Of a DNA stretch of 64,000 nucleotides, positions 7,472 through 16,974 are shown in pieces. This DNA comes from Flectonema sp. DT1601. Its lineage: Eukaryota > Euglenozoa > Diplonemea > Diplonemida > Diplonemidae. The stretch covers positions 806,001 through 870,000 of the forward strand of contig OZ025799.1 of assembly GCA_964019425.1 (NCBI GenBank), in the 5' to 3' direction. Both the position numbers and the translations under genes were made by a program. Numbering within the stretch: the stretch's first letter is position 1; every line of letters begins with the position of its first letter. The notes under the pieces are model-generated. The model was not told the origin of the DNA. It searched no databases and worked only from the letters and a program-made list of their open reading frames with translations.

Positions 7472-9646
7472 TCAAACATTGCGAAGCTCACTAAGAGGTC
7501 TCCTTGACCGTTTAGTAGTTGTGAGAAACATTGCTGTTGTTGTTGGAGGAGGTGCGCTATTTCTCAGTAGTGGATGCGCAGGTCTTCTTGGAAGCTCTCT
7601 CAGGAACGAAGAAAGGGCACTAACTTTTGTTGGTGGACCCTCATGAGAATTGAGGGCAGATCGAGGATTCCACAATGCTTCATCACCAAAGTCTGTGAAA
7701 TTACCATCAGCACATTCCGTAGAACACGAAGACAAAGTCGACGGTGACGACTGAATACTGTCAGGTGTTCGAGATGCTACACTACAAGTCGTATTATACG
7801 ATCCTTTAACTGGTGTACATTCAGTTGTTGTATCACAGTCACTGTTGTGTTCTAATTCAGTAGTCCATTGGCGGCGTAGATCAGATTTCCAAGTATCTCT
7901 TAAAGCAGACAGTGCTGGTACAGTATCAACAATATCACTGTGCATAGAACAATAAAAAGATCTTAGAGTCTTACAAGACGATGTAATTAGTGAAAGTGCT
8001 GATGAGCTTACGGCTGAGTTTTCACAAGCAGACTTACCAACAAGTACAGCAGCCCATTCAGCGAAACCTTTAGCAGCGAAGTATGTTCCAACTGATATTC
8101 CTTGTTCGTTCCTAGTGTTTATCATTGACTTTGCAACTTGCAGTAATCCAATTTTTACAAATTTGGAAATAGATGACTTTCTTAACATTTCTGAAGTAAA
8201 CACACCACTATCAATAAGTCTTGAACATGTGACTGGAAAAACAATCTCTCGGAGGTGCGGTGATGACGCAATTTTTGTTATAATTGAAAGGGCTACCACA
8301 ACGCTATCATCATCATCAGTTGGTGTTTCTAAGTAAGACGATATAATGGATATTAAAGGTGTTATGAAAATATGAGGACACCCTGCGAGGTATTTTGCAA
8401 GTTCATCACGTCCCTCAACTACTTCAACACAGCGATTGCGATCGTCTATATCACCTTCTCTGTCGTGAAGTCCTAAGATATGGTTTAGTGACGATCCATC
8501 AGTTTGTTGTTTTAATCTTTTTAATAAAGCAGACCAGAGTAGTTCACTTCGAGGATGAATGAGCATTTTTCTGATTGGAATGAGAGGTTCCTCGCAACGT
8601 CTGTCTCCGAATCTACTAATCAACTGATGAAGCAATTGATCTCCATAACGATCTTCTTCATGAACTATAATCTCAAGTACTGAGGTAAGGTTATTATCTC
8701 TACTTCTACTGGTTAGTAAATCAGTTATCTCAACCTGTTTTTCAACAGAAGTGATATAATGAATTAGTCCTAATAAATGAGTTAGTTTTCCACTTGATAA
8801 CTGCTTCAATTCAGACGTATTTATCGACACCGAAGTAAATATTTTCAACAGCATCGTGTGAATGATCGAAGACTCGAATTCCTTCAGACTTTTATTAGCA
8901 ATGATATGATTGCGAATGAATCTGACTGAAATGAGTGAAATCAACTCTTTAGAACAATCGAATTTCTTTCCAATCGATGACCAACTGTCAAGCATTGCTC
9001 CGTATGTTTGAATTGGGTGTTCAGAAAGTAGGTATTCCATAACCACATTACGGTGATTTTGAAATATAAATTCAAGTAAAGGTGGGTATCCTAGCGCGAC
9101 TACCCCTGTTATGATATCAGAAACTTGTAGACTAGGATGTCCAATCATCGCTATTATCTTTGGTAAGTGATTGTATTCTAAAAGACTATTCGCGACGACA
9201 ACTTTTTCCAACGGAGATTGCTGTTGTTTTAGAATTATTGTTCTGTAGTCTTGGATGGTAGTGTTTTGTTTGAATATCGAAGGTACAGTTGGACCAGCTT
9301 TCTTATGAAAATGAAATGATAAAAATCCTTTAAACATCGAAAAGTACTGCTGATCACTAAATATAATTTGAATTGTTAATTCTCGATCTGCTACTTTCCA
9401 AGTGACTGAACGTTCATTATCTTTGAGAGTGTAGATGTCATCGTAGAGAAGCTCTTCTAGTAAATTATTTTCTTCAGACTTCACAGACACCATCATGACT
9501 TCTTCACTGTGAGAGACATCCAGTATACCTCCACCTTTATCTTGCCATGCAGTTTTTGAATCACTCCTTACATGGATTGATACTTCCTTGTCTACTTTCA
9601 AGAAGTCTTCTTGTCGTCGACGTTTTACAGATGGCTGGTTGACCAT
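7472..9646 (-). CDS. Protein phosphatase 4 regulatory subunit 3 (SMEK/Psy2)-like protein
   Basis: The protein has 724 residues. Residues 20-115 fit the PH/EVH1-type domain of PP4R3: VSIHVRSDSKTAWQDKG.G near the start corresponds to the 'VKVYxLNxDxxWxDxGTG' opening. The middle (about 130-560) is an all-helical armadillo-like SMK-1 region. It includes the pattern FIFQNHRNVVMEYLLSE, then SKELISLISVRFIRNHII, which parallels the 'VxxxxxxMxxVxGxLEYDP ... IxxxYRxQYIxDxIL' order of SMEK proteins. The tail is Ser/Thr-rich and then basic (RELPRRPAHPLLR, TTTKRSRRPLSEL). SMEK subunits recruit substrates to PP4 for DNA-damage and cell-cycle control (family knowledge). The copy is divergent, so the family call rests on architecture and a few blocks. 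A candidate acceptor is at 9692-9693; no intron is needed. Confidence 0.6.
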   Translation of the reverse strand: MVNQPSVKRRRQEDFLKVDKEVSIHVRSDSKTAWQDKGGGILDVSHSEEVMMVSVKSEENNLLEELLYDDIYTLKDNERSVTWKVADRELTIQIIFSDQQYFSMFKGFLSFHFHKKAGPTVPSIFKQNTTIQDYRTIILKQQQSPLEKVVVANSLLEYNHLPKIIAMIGHPSLQVSDIITGVVALGYPPLLEFIFQNHRNVVMEYLLSEHPIQTYGAMLDSWSSIGKKFDCSKELISLISVRFIRNHIIANKSLKEFESSIIHTMLLKIFTSVSINTSELKQLSSGKLTHLLGLIHYITSVEKQVEITDLLTSRSRDNNLTSVLEIIVHEEDRYGDQLLHQLISRFGDRRCEEPLIPIRKMLIHPRSELLWSALLKRLKQQTDGSSLNHILGLHDREGDIDDRNRCVEVVEGRDELAKYLAGCPHIFITPLISIISSYLETPTDDDDSVVVALSIITKIASSPHLREIVFPVTCSRLIDSGVFTSEMLRKSSISKFVKIGLLQVAKSMINTRNEQGISVGTYFAAKGFAEWAAVLVGKSACENSAVSSSALSLITSSCKTLRSFYCSMHSDIVDTVPALSALRDTWKSDLRRQWTTELEHNSDCDTTTECTPVKGSYNTTCSVASRTPDSIQSSPSTLSSCSTECADGNFTDFGDEALWNPRSALNSHEGPPTKVSALSSFLRELPRRPAHPLLRNSAPPPTTTAMFLTTTKRSRRPLSELRNV

Positions 9647-10196
9647 TTTTATTTTTTTTTTTTTGTTATACCTATTTAGAGAATAGAGTTGCTAGAACAG
9701 AAAATTAGATTAAAAAGATAGGCGATTCCTGTTTTCATGTGTCCATTTTCTCGTGAATTTGCTCAAATGTGTAACTTCAAAAAAATCCTTTTTAAAAAAA
9801 GATTTGAAGTCCAATCATATAACATTCTCAGTCAGCTACCTGTTATAAATAACAAAAAAAAAAAATGTAAAAATAAATTTGCTACAGAACAACGTTAATC
9901 TTTTTTTACTTTAATAACTCCCCTTAAATAATTTAAAAAAAAAAAAAAAAAAGAAGGGAAAAAAAAATTGTTAAAACAGGATTCGAGTGACTTTTTCTTT
10001 GAAAAAAGAAAAATCAAACGAAACTGCTTGCAATTATCCAAACTAATAAAAACAGTATGAAAACTAACACAAATTGAACTAGAAAAACAGAAGGTACTGC
10101 AGCTGACTGACAAGCGCAACTGACATTACGAAACACAAACTAAATTAACGAGCTGAATTATTTTTCTTTTCTTTGTTTTTTTTTTGTTTTTCCACG
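9647..10196. other. Spacer without a recognisable gene
   Basis: About 550 bp, AT-rich, with A runs at 9937-9967 that are pyrimidine runs on the transcribed strand. The short minus-strand frame at 9895-10119 is compositionally a by-product of poly-A and poly-T. Confidence 0.5.
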
Positions 10197-11886
10197 TCAA
10201 AGTAACGTCACCACGTATACATTACCGTAAGAATCACCGAAGACTAGTTTATCACTGGTGCCTGTTTGATTATATTTTTTTTTTTTTTTGATTGTTTCAT
10301 TTAATATATCAACACTAATAGCGTACTCATACCTGAAGAGAGACAATAAACAGCTGCCTTGCAATAGAAAGAAAGGATTTCTTTGCCAGTTGTCGGTTGG
10401 AAGATGCGAACGGTTCTGTCATTGCTGGCAGCAATCACGTAGCTGGTGTTGATTTTGTTGAAAAGATTCTGAACTAAAGCAGTTTGGGAAAAAAAACTAA
10501 AACATACTGTCCAAGTGGCTGCACCCGTCCAGGACAAAATGTCGTCAAAGTCCAGGTATACTTTCGCGCAAGAGGAGAGACGGGAGATATATTTTCTACA
10601 GTTAGTTTTTGTACCGTTAACCCTGTAGTAATGTTCCATATTCTGACGACATACTCATCGTTAGAAACTAGTCTCTGACCGTCATAAGAGTACTGACAGC
10701 TGAGTACAATTCCCATGTGACCTGATAGAGTAAGTGATTCTACACCAGTAAGTGAGTTCCATATTTTAACTGTTTTATCACTGCTGCTGGAGGCGACTAA
10801 ATTCTTACATCTTGAGAATGATAAACAGATTATAATCCCCGAGTGTCTTCCAAATGATCCAGTTAGGTTTCCTTTTCTAGTATCCCACACTCTGCAAACT
10901 TTGTCTTGTGAACCAGATATAAGAAATTTACTATCAGCAGAAAAACAAGTACAAATAACGATCTTAGCATGTTCAAGAATGAATAACTGTTTACCCGTAA
11001 CAATGTCCCATATAATGACATTATAGTCAGTTGATGCTGTTGCAATAAGCTTACTGTTACTGCTTATAGAAATAGAAGTGACGGTACAGCTGTGACCAAC
11101 AAACGCTACTATTTCATGACCAGTGTTAATATCGTATAACCCAACATCTGTATCCATATTACTACAAGATGCATAAGCTTTATCAGTTGGGACGAGTCCA
11201 ATAGTTTTGACACGAGTGCTGTGGCCGATTAGATGTCTGATTGTGTAGTTTTTTATTGTTCTTCGGGTTGCCGTATTTGGTCTGTTTTGAACTTCATCTC
11301 GTTTTGTAACTGTGAAATCTCCAAATTGGAAAAGTGCAGATTCCTCTTCACTGCGAAGACGAATGCCTTCTTGTTTCTTCTTTTCGAGATGTTGCATTAC
11401 TATCTGATCTTCCAAGTCTGATAAGACAGAAACTGCAAAATCAGAAAACATAAACTGTCCGGAAGTAGAAGCTGATGCTGTTTTCATCCCTGATGCTCTC
11501 CTCATAGCAGCATTCGATCGTGATCTCCCTCTGTTATTACGAGGTTGCTTTGTTAGTTCAACTTGTTCTTTTGTTATCATAAAATCAGTATACAAGAATT
11601 GCTCTGCCTGAACACCATCATCTTGCAGTTTATGTGTCATTTCAAAGGTACCATAAGGATTATCTTGACAATCCATTACTGCTTTAGATTGATTCGCTGT
11701 ACTACTTTCCTGAGGTAATGTATCGTCCTCACTCATTTCATCAGACGAGAGTAAACTCTCGCTGCTTTCTTCGTCTTCCTCTGTGTCACCTGCTTCGACT
11801 TCTGCATTGTCAACCAGCTGGTCTTTCCTCTCTTGTCCACATAGTGTATAAAAGTCTACGTCTTTCTTACTTGCTCCACAACCCAT
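10197..11886 (-). CDS. N-myristoylated WD40-repeat protein, three exons
   Basis: Exons are 10508-11886, 10333-10442 and 10197-10261, joined by 65- and 71-nt introns; the product is 517 residues. The start MGCGASKK is a strong N-myristoylation signal with a nearby Cys, so membrane anchoring is expected. An acceptor at 11902-11903 excludes an upstream ATG that lies inside the pyrimidine tract. Residues 1-210 are acidic and disordered and carry three copies of a short motif (QFLYTDFMI near 96, QFMFSDFAV near 144, LFQFGDFTV near 185). Residues 216-517 hold about seven WD repeats (for example TASTDYNVIIWDIVTGK, SGSQDKVCRVWD, SSSSDKTVKIWN). The last blades, SNDRTVRIFQ and FGDSYGNVYV, are only readable after splicing. 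The protein is probably a scaffold at a membrane; its partner is unknown. Confidence 0.8.
10262..10332 (-). other. Intron 2 (71 nt) of the WD40 gene
   Basis: The donor is GTATGA and the acceptor AAACAG, preceded on the minus strand by an A-rich run. Phase 1 splicing restores the terminal blade ending in VYVVTLL and the stop codon. Confidence 0.7.
10443..10507 (-). other. Intron 1 (65 nt) of the WD40 gene
   Basis: The donor is GTATGT and the acceptor ACACCAG. Splicing shifts the frame and joins VQPLG to HYVIAASNDRTVRIF, a perfect continuation of a WD blade. Two other AGs inside do not restore the frame. Confidence 0.75.
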
Positions 11887-12154
11887 CGAGCGACGCGGAT
11901 TCTGTACAACAAAAAACATAACATTTTCAGAACAAATTTAAAATGCACACCATCAATATGAAAGTATCTAACAGATGTGTTTACTGACTGAAAAGGAGTT
12001 TTTTTACGGTTAAACTTAAAAGAGGAAAAAAAAAAAAAAAAGAAGAAACGAAACGAAACGAATTCTAACATAAAACCAAAGTAAATAATATTATAATACT
12101 GTTACAGGTATAGGACAACTACAGATTATTTTCGGTTGCTATGAACATTTTTTT
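11887..12154. other. Spacer with long pyrimidine tract upstream of the WD40 gene
   Basis: On the transcribed strand, about 12020-12060 is a run of TTTCGTTTC repeats followed by roughly 17 Ts and then CCTCTTTT. It lies about 120 nt upstream of the acceptor and may serve the upstream gene's 3' end or the acceptor. Confidence 0.4.
11902..11903 (-). promoter_or_regulatory. Splice acceptor that decides the WD40 start
   Basis: The minus strand reads TTTTTTGTTGTACAG, then a 15-nt leader, then ATGGGTTGTGG. It places MGCGASKK at the true N-terminus, as needed for myristoylation. Confidence 0.6.
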
Positions 12155-13448
12155 TTAAAAGTCTGAGGATGTTGCGCTATCAGGAGGTAGTTTATGTATG
12201 CATTTAGTTTTGTGATTGGTAGTCATCTGTTTTTATTTTTTAATTTTTTTATATTATATTAGTGTACAGCTAATTAATTAAAACAACAACACAAACCTGT
12301 TGATATGGCTGTGGCCATAATGTCACTCTGCTGTCGCAGTTTCGACATCTCGTTGAAGATGGTTTCGCAAGAAGCGCTTTGTATTTCCATTCAGACTTTT
12401 CTTGAAGTAGGTGATTGTTAGCAGACGTAGTTGATTTTAATTCTTTTTTCATCTTCTTTAACTCTCCTTTTAGTATTTCTACCTCACTAACAGACTCTTG
12501 CTGAGGTTGTTGTATCGCTTGAAGCTTTTGAGCAACACACAACTGCTCTTTATAACCAACAATATCTGAGGCCGCTTCGCTTAAGGCGTTTCTAACTTGC
12601 CTTAACTGTGATTCTTGTTGTTTATATCTTGATGTTTCTTTTAGATGTGTTTCATTCAATGTTGCTAAGTGTCTGAGCTCATTTTGAAGAACGTGGACTT
12701 GTCTTTGAATATTTAGTTTTTCAGCCGTATTTTCTTTTTCTAAATCCGTCTTTTGATAAATAAGTTGTTGTAATTCCGACGAGAATCGATCTCGTTCTTC
12801 CTTAGCTACTCGTAGTTGGCTCTCAAGAGAATCTATAACATGCTGAGATGAAGACCTGGGGGACTGTTCAGGGGTTCGTTGGCGCTGTTGCTGGTGAAGA
12901 ATAAGTTCGTTGTTGTGTTTTTGCAACGTTTCCATCTTCGAACTCATGTCAACGACAACAACCTGATGTTCTTTGTTGTTCGATTCTAATAGTGCTATTG
13001 TGTTTTGTAAGAGCATATTTTCAGTTTTTAAAGAAGTGATCTCTTGTTCCATGTCTTTATTCTTTTCAAGTGATTTTTTACAAACAACTTCCACAGACAC
13101 AATACTCTCATTTGCTGACTCTAACTGGGACTGAGTGACTGATAACTGTTTTTGTAAATCATGATAAGCTCCGTATTTGTGGTTTAATCTTCCAGTAAGT
13201 TCGAGGTTAGATTCATGGGCCTGTTGTAACTCCGCTTGCCAACTATTTGCTCGTTCATGCCATCGCTCTTCACATTCATCCAGTGTTTGTAGTTTTATTA
13301 ATGAAAGAAGACTTTTTTGATGTTCGGATCCGCCTTGCTCAGTAGCAGTTATTTGTGACATTGGTTCATGTTGAATGCTCTGCTGCAATTGATGATGTAG
13401 ATGGTGTTGTTGTTTTAATATGGTCTCTCCTGACGAGTCCGCATACAT
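12155..13448 (-). CDS. Coiled-coil protein, two exons, function unknown
   Basis: Exon 1 is 12297-13448 and exon 2 is 12155-12226, with a 70-nt intron between them; the product is 407 residues. After a His/Gln-rich N-terminus (HHLHHQLQQ), residues 50-365 are rich in heptads of Leu, Glu, Gln and Lys with almost no proline, a long coiled coil broken near residue 200 by QRQRTPEQSPRSSSQ. The end of exon 1 has a Cys-containing patch (STRCRNCDSRV). Splicing replaces an unlikely hydrophobic read-through tail with 23 residues including HKTKCIHKLPPD. The Cys residues C-x2-C and the later C and H could form a small zinc site, but that is speculative. A structural or cytoskeletal adaptor is likely; I do not recognise the family. 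The acceptor is at 13471-13472. Confidence 0.7.
12227..12296 (-). other. Intron (70 nt) of the coiled-coil gene
   Basis: The donor is GTTTGT and the acceptor AAAAACAG, in phase 0. The length and signals match the other introns in the window. Retention would add only CVVVLIN-type residues before a stop, so the alternative is a short retained form. Confidence 0.55.
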
Positions 13449-13470
13449 CCAGGAATTTAAAAAAAAAAAA

Positions 13471-13472
13471 CT
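13471..13472 (-). promoter_or_regulatory. Splice acceptor AG for the coiled-coil gene
   Basis: The minus strand reads TTTTTTTATTACAG, then a 22-nt leader to the ATG at 13448. Confidence 0.45.
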
Positions 13473-13778
13473 GTAATAAAAAAAAAAATATAATTATTGA
13501 GCCTTTTTTTGATCTAGTCAAATCAGAAAGAACTCTTCCGAAAATATACACAAAAAAAAAATGTTTTTTTTTTTTCTGCTATTTTTCACATTCTAAACTA
13601 GGAAAAAAAAAAAAGAAGAAAAAAGGGTGGGACGGGAAAATCTTTTGAAATGCGTAGTAAGTATTAATTAATCAACTCATTTTCAAAAGTGAGAATGCAA
13701 AAAAAAAACTACAATTAAAAAAATAACTGCAAAATAATAATTGACGGCTTCAAGGGGTTATGAGTGTCAGTTATGGTT
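13473..13778. other. AT-rich spacer, no gene
   Basis: Homopolymer runs of A and T; nothing else was recognised. Confidence 0.4.
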
Positions 13779-13874
13779 TAGTTTAGTTAGCAAAATACAA
13801 ACTGATGACTACGAGGGGTCTGGGTAGCCCGCATCACTAAGGACCCAATCGCGAAGATTGTAGTTTCATAGTAT
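13779..13874. repeat. 96-bp dispersed repeat, copy 1
   Basis: This copy is identical at 95 of 96 positions to 47876-47971, 34 kb away; the single difference is C versus G in ATCACTAAGG/ATCAGTAAGG. On the minus strand, GGGTC and GACCC can pair around a small GGG-CTA-CCC hairpin. It contains no pol III boxes and no coding frame. It could be a structural RNA or part of a larger interspersed repeat, because weaker similarity continues beyond both copies. Confidence 0.7.
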
Positions 13875-14094
13875 GCTTATACTAAGATTAGTTGATTGAA
13901 AAAAAAGAAAACGACTTTTGAAGGTGTAAAAAAAGGAAGTTAAATACTTCATTGTAAAGAAAGTGAAGAATTGAGTTATTAAGGAAGAAAGAAAATAAAA
14001 AAACCATTCAGACAAGCCTTATATTTTTGTTGATCGCATACAGAATTACTAACACAACGGGAAATAGATAACACGACATAAATAAATAAACAAA

Positions 14095-15456
14095 GGGAAA
14101 ACCTCTAATTCCACGTAAATGTTACTGAAATGTCCGATTTCAACATGAAAGTTTCCGAAACGGACAGCTCCACACAAAAAAGTTTCCGAAATGGACAGCT
14201 CCACACACGAAAGTTTCCGAAATGGACAGCAAAAAAAAAAATTTTTTTTTTGTTGGCAAAATGAAATTTTTTTTTTTTTTCTCCGTTGCCTGCACCCAAA
14301 AAGACTTTTCGCTAGTAAACAACTTTTTTTTTCCCGCATAAAATTGCTATGGTAGGTAATTTCATTTTCGCTGTTCAGTAAACGGAAAGGTTTTTCTTTC
14401 GCTATTCACTGAAAGTGATATTCGGATTTTTCGCTGTTCGGTAAGAAAACAAGGTTTTTCTTCGTTCCCAAATACACCGGGATGGCCGAGATGGGTTGGT
14501 TCTCAATGAGGGAAGGAGTAATTTAAGGTAAAGCAAGTGCTGTAATTACAACTAATACGTGCAGGGCCTGAATCAACCTCTTAGTACTCCCTTTTCAACA
14601 GGTGACATAATAATATATACTAGTAGCTCGCTAATCAAGTGAAAGTCAGTAGCGGAGTAGTTCGGCTGATTGAATCTTTAGAAAAGTGTTCCGTGGGCTA
14701 CTTTCACAGAAACTCCGAAAGGACAGTACTGTGTGGCTCAGTGAGGTGATCTCAGACTTGAGAACACTAAATGGTTTCGCCACTCCACAGCTATTCATGT
14801 CAAGCCCTAGGCCGCTGATCATGTACACTTGGTTTTTGCGCTCTCATACCTCATCTTGGTTGGTACGACGTGTAGCGGAGACTTGTCTCTGCGTAGGTGA
14901 CCCGGCCCTGCACACATACCGAGCTGTATCACTCTTCTAAAGATTCATGATGTTGGATTTCTCTTGTCTCCTATCTGACGCTTGTGATGCACCTCTAGTA
15001 TTTTAATACACTCTGAATTCTCATGGTTGTATGAGCTGACAAGTCGGGTGTCTCTACCCGAAATTCGTCCATCCCTATACCTGGCCCTGCACACATACCG
15101 AGCTATGCCGATCCAGGGGCGCAGTCAGGCCTAGGCCCAGGTCACACAGGTTCGGTGTATTTCACTCATCTCGTCGGATGGCCTTGCCTTACGTAGGAAA
15201 AAAAATTTTTTTTGGGAGAAAAAAAAATCCCCATGACTTTGGGCGACCCCGAAATGCACTGGCAGTAAGCTATAAAAAAAAAAAAAACAGCTGTCCATTT
15301 CGGAAACTTTCGTGTGTGGAGCTGTCCGTTTCGGAAACTATTTTGTGTGGAGCTGTCCATTTCGGAAACTTTTTTGTGTGGAGCTGTCCATTTCGGAAAC
15401 TTTCATGTTGAGATCGGACATTTCAGAAACTTTTTTGTGGAATTATAGTTTTTCCC
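14095..15456. mobile_element. Non-autonomous Mutator-like (MULE-type) TIR element with 9-bp target duplication
   Basis: The left end GGGAAAACCTCTAATTCCAC is matched in inverted orientation at the right end. The inverted repeats are about 135-160 bp and each contains tandem 31-33-bp units built on GTTTCCGAAATGGACAGCTC. The element is flanked by the 9-bp direct repeat ATAAACAAA (14086-14094 and 15457-15465). Long TIRs and a 9-bp duplication are typical of Mutator-like elements (family knowledge). The interior (about 14240-15290) has no credible transposase. It contains a short direct repeat of GGCCCTGCACACATACCGAG near 14894 and 15083. It is inserted inside an older repeat whose unbroken relative lies near 48630-48670. 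Confidence 0.75.
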
Positions 15457-15871
15457 ATAAACAAAAATGGCTCTTAATCTGAATTGTTTTTTTCTCCGAC
15501 TTCGTCGATTTTAAAAAAAAAAAAAAAAAAAACCATTCTCAAACTGTTCCTCCGAGGGAGTGGAAATTCAAGTTCGAATACTTATAAACTGAATTTCTGT
15601 AGTTCAAGCTTAAAGTTAGCAATGTCTCTATTAGAAAGACTAAAGACAAAAAAATAAATAAATTTATTATCAAACAATAGTCCATCCCTCTTCAGCCACA
15701 ACAAGATGAGATTTAATTCCTACATTTATTGGCTTGAAGGATGGGCTCCCAGTGTATTTTAACATCTGTCTTAAAGCTCAAAAAAGCAAACACATTACAC
15801 AACTGAATAAATACTTCGCAGTAAACTAAGTGAGGAATGGAGTTGAAAAAAAAAAATTTTAAAAAAAAAAA
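15457..15871. repeat. Remnant of older interspersed repeat right of the MULE-type element
   Basis: The segment ATGGCTCTTAATCTGAA followed by CTCCGACTTCGTCGAT (15467-15513) matches 48664-48706. The segment from about 15532 (ATTCTCAAACTGTTCC, then AAAGTTAGCAATGTCTCT) resembles 16997-17090 (ATTCTCAAACTTTTCG, then AAGTTAGTAATAGCTGT), so related repeat pieces flank the next element. No gene was seen. Confidence 0.45.
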
Positions 15872-15950
15872 GGGAAAACCTCTAATCCAGACACAAAAGT
15901 TTCCGAAACCGCCAACTCTATACAAAAAAAGTGCCTTGTGGCCTGTGGTT

Positions 15951-15997
15951 AAAAAATCCGCCACCCGGAATCGAACTTGCCGAATTTAAGGCAGACT
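15951..15997 (-). repeat. tRNA-like 3' half (degenerate)
   Basis: The minus strand carries AGTTCGATTCC, one base off the pol III B box, followed by TTTTTT. No matching 5' half is seen in this orientation. On the plus strand TGGCCTGTGGTTA resembles an A box, so the orientation is uncertain. Confidence 0.3.
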
Positions 15998-16726
15998 TTT
16001 TTTTTTCCCTGAAAAATGCGTTGAGTAATTTTAAATCTCCTCACAATTTTTTCTAAACAAACATGCCTGCTTCTGATGGGAGACACTTTTGGGACGCGTG
16101 ACAAGTTCACAAAGAGTTTTTCTCAGATTATTTTGGACGTTCTTGCACCACGTCCGCCTGCCAATGTTTAGCTTGTACTGTCAACATCATTGCCTCAAAC
16201 CACCAGCACATCGTTTAAGGTGGTCTCTATGGAGGTGGGTGTTACAGTGGCACCAACTGCCCTTACATTGGCAACAGCTGTACAAGCACCCACTGAAGGG
16301 ATGTAAGCACCTTGTTGACAAAGGCCCAAACGAAGATGCATCAATCATTGTATGCAAAAATGACTTCCAGGGATGAAGCCGGACGGAAGACACAGAGGGG
16401 ATGGATATATGGGGCAGACACTCTGGAACGTTGGTCAGACGCTTAATTGGCCCAAAGACGTACCCTGACCGAACGAATGTGGTGTGTGATTCAAAGGAGG
16501 GTTTGTTGTTTATGATCGGAAAATCAATCTTCGCGTGCCAAAGAGCCATCGGGGCGCAGGATAGTAACTCCACCGCCTTTGCCAGGATAACCTTCGCCAC
16601 AGCAACAGTCCGTACCTGACGGCACAAAACCTCGTATTCAAGTTATCAACAAGTTCCTCAAGTTATCAAGTACAGTTAGTCAGTACAGTTAGTCACTCAA
16701 CATTGTGTTGACATTTTGAGGCAAAC

Positions 16727-16810
16727 AAAAAAAAGGTTTGCAGCCGGGTTCGAACCCGCGAGTTGCACCTCAGAAGACCGCGGTAACACTCACTGGGCCA
16801 CCGTGTCAGC
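16727..16810 (-). repeat. tRNA-derived pol III promoter (SINE head or tRNA pseudogene)
   Basis: The minus strand has an A box TGGCCCAGTGA (16790-16800) and a perfect B box GGTTCGAACCC (16746-16757 region), followed by an eight-T terminator at 16727-16734. D-arm and T-arm spacing is tRNA-like, but no acceptor stem can be formed, so this is not a working tRNA. It lies inside the TIR element. Confidence 0.55.
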
Positions 16811-16974
16811 AACAAAAAATAAATTTTTATTTATTTTTTGTAATTTTTTGTAATAAATAAAAAAAATAAATTTTATAATTCTTTCATTGGGGGATTGTTT
16901 CTCCCGTGACAAAATTTTTTTTTGTATAGAGTTGGCGGTTTCGGAAACTTTTGTGTTCGGATTAGGGGTTTTCC

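Larger units (their letters stand above)
15872..16974. mobile_element. Second MULE-type TIR element, non-autonomous, with tRNA-like sequences inside
   Basis: The ends GGGAAAACCTCTAATCC (left) and the inverted GGAAAACCCCTAATCC (right) form about 60-bp inverted repeats that include GTTTCCGAAACCGCC. The terminal bases are shared with the element at 14095-15456, so the two belong to one family. It sits in A runs on both sides, so a target duplication would be all A and cannot be proven. The interior is less AT-rich than the surroundings and has a 146-codon open frame (16187-16627, minus) that resembles no transposase I know; it may be captured DNA. Confidence 0.6.

Noticed and set aside
10301-10639. 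Separate short gene overlapping the WD40 gene
   Set aside because: It is the downstream WD40 exon read through an intron; two short introns restore one continuous protein.
11887-11919. Upstream ATG at 11919 as the WD40 start
   Set aside because: It lies in the pyrimidine tract before the acceptor AG; the ATG at 11886 gives a textbook myristoylation signal.
13779-13874. 96-bp repeat as a spliced-leader RNA gene
   Set aside because: The end GTTTCATAGTATTGG of copy 2 recalls the GTTTCTGTACTATATTGG end of euglenozoan leaders, but copy 1 lacks the TTGG end, no GT donor follows and no Sm-like site is visible.
14470-14510. tRNA-Ser/Leu gene suggested by ATGGCCGAGATGGGTTGG
   Set aside because: It fits an A box, but no B box, T-arm or acceptor stem follows in the next 100 bases.
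16187-16627. 146-codon minus-strand frame as a real gene
   Set aside because: It lies inside a TIR element, has an unusual Cys/His/Ser composition, an equally long plus-strand counterpart and no recognisable domain.
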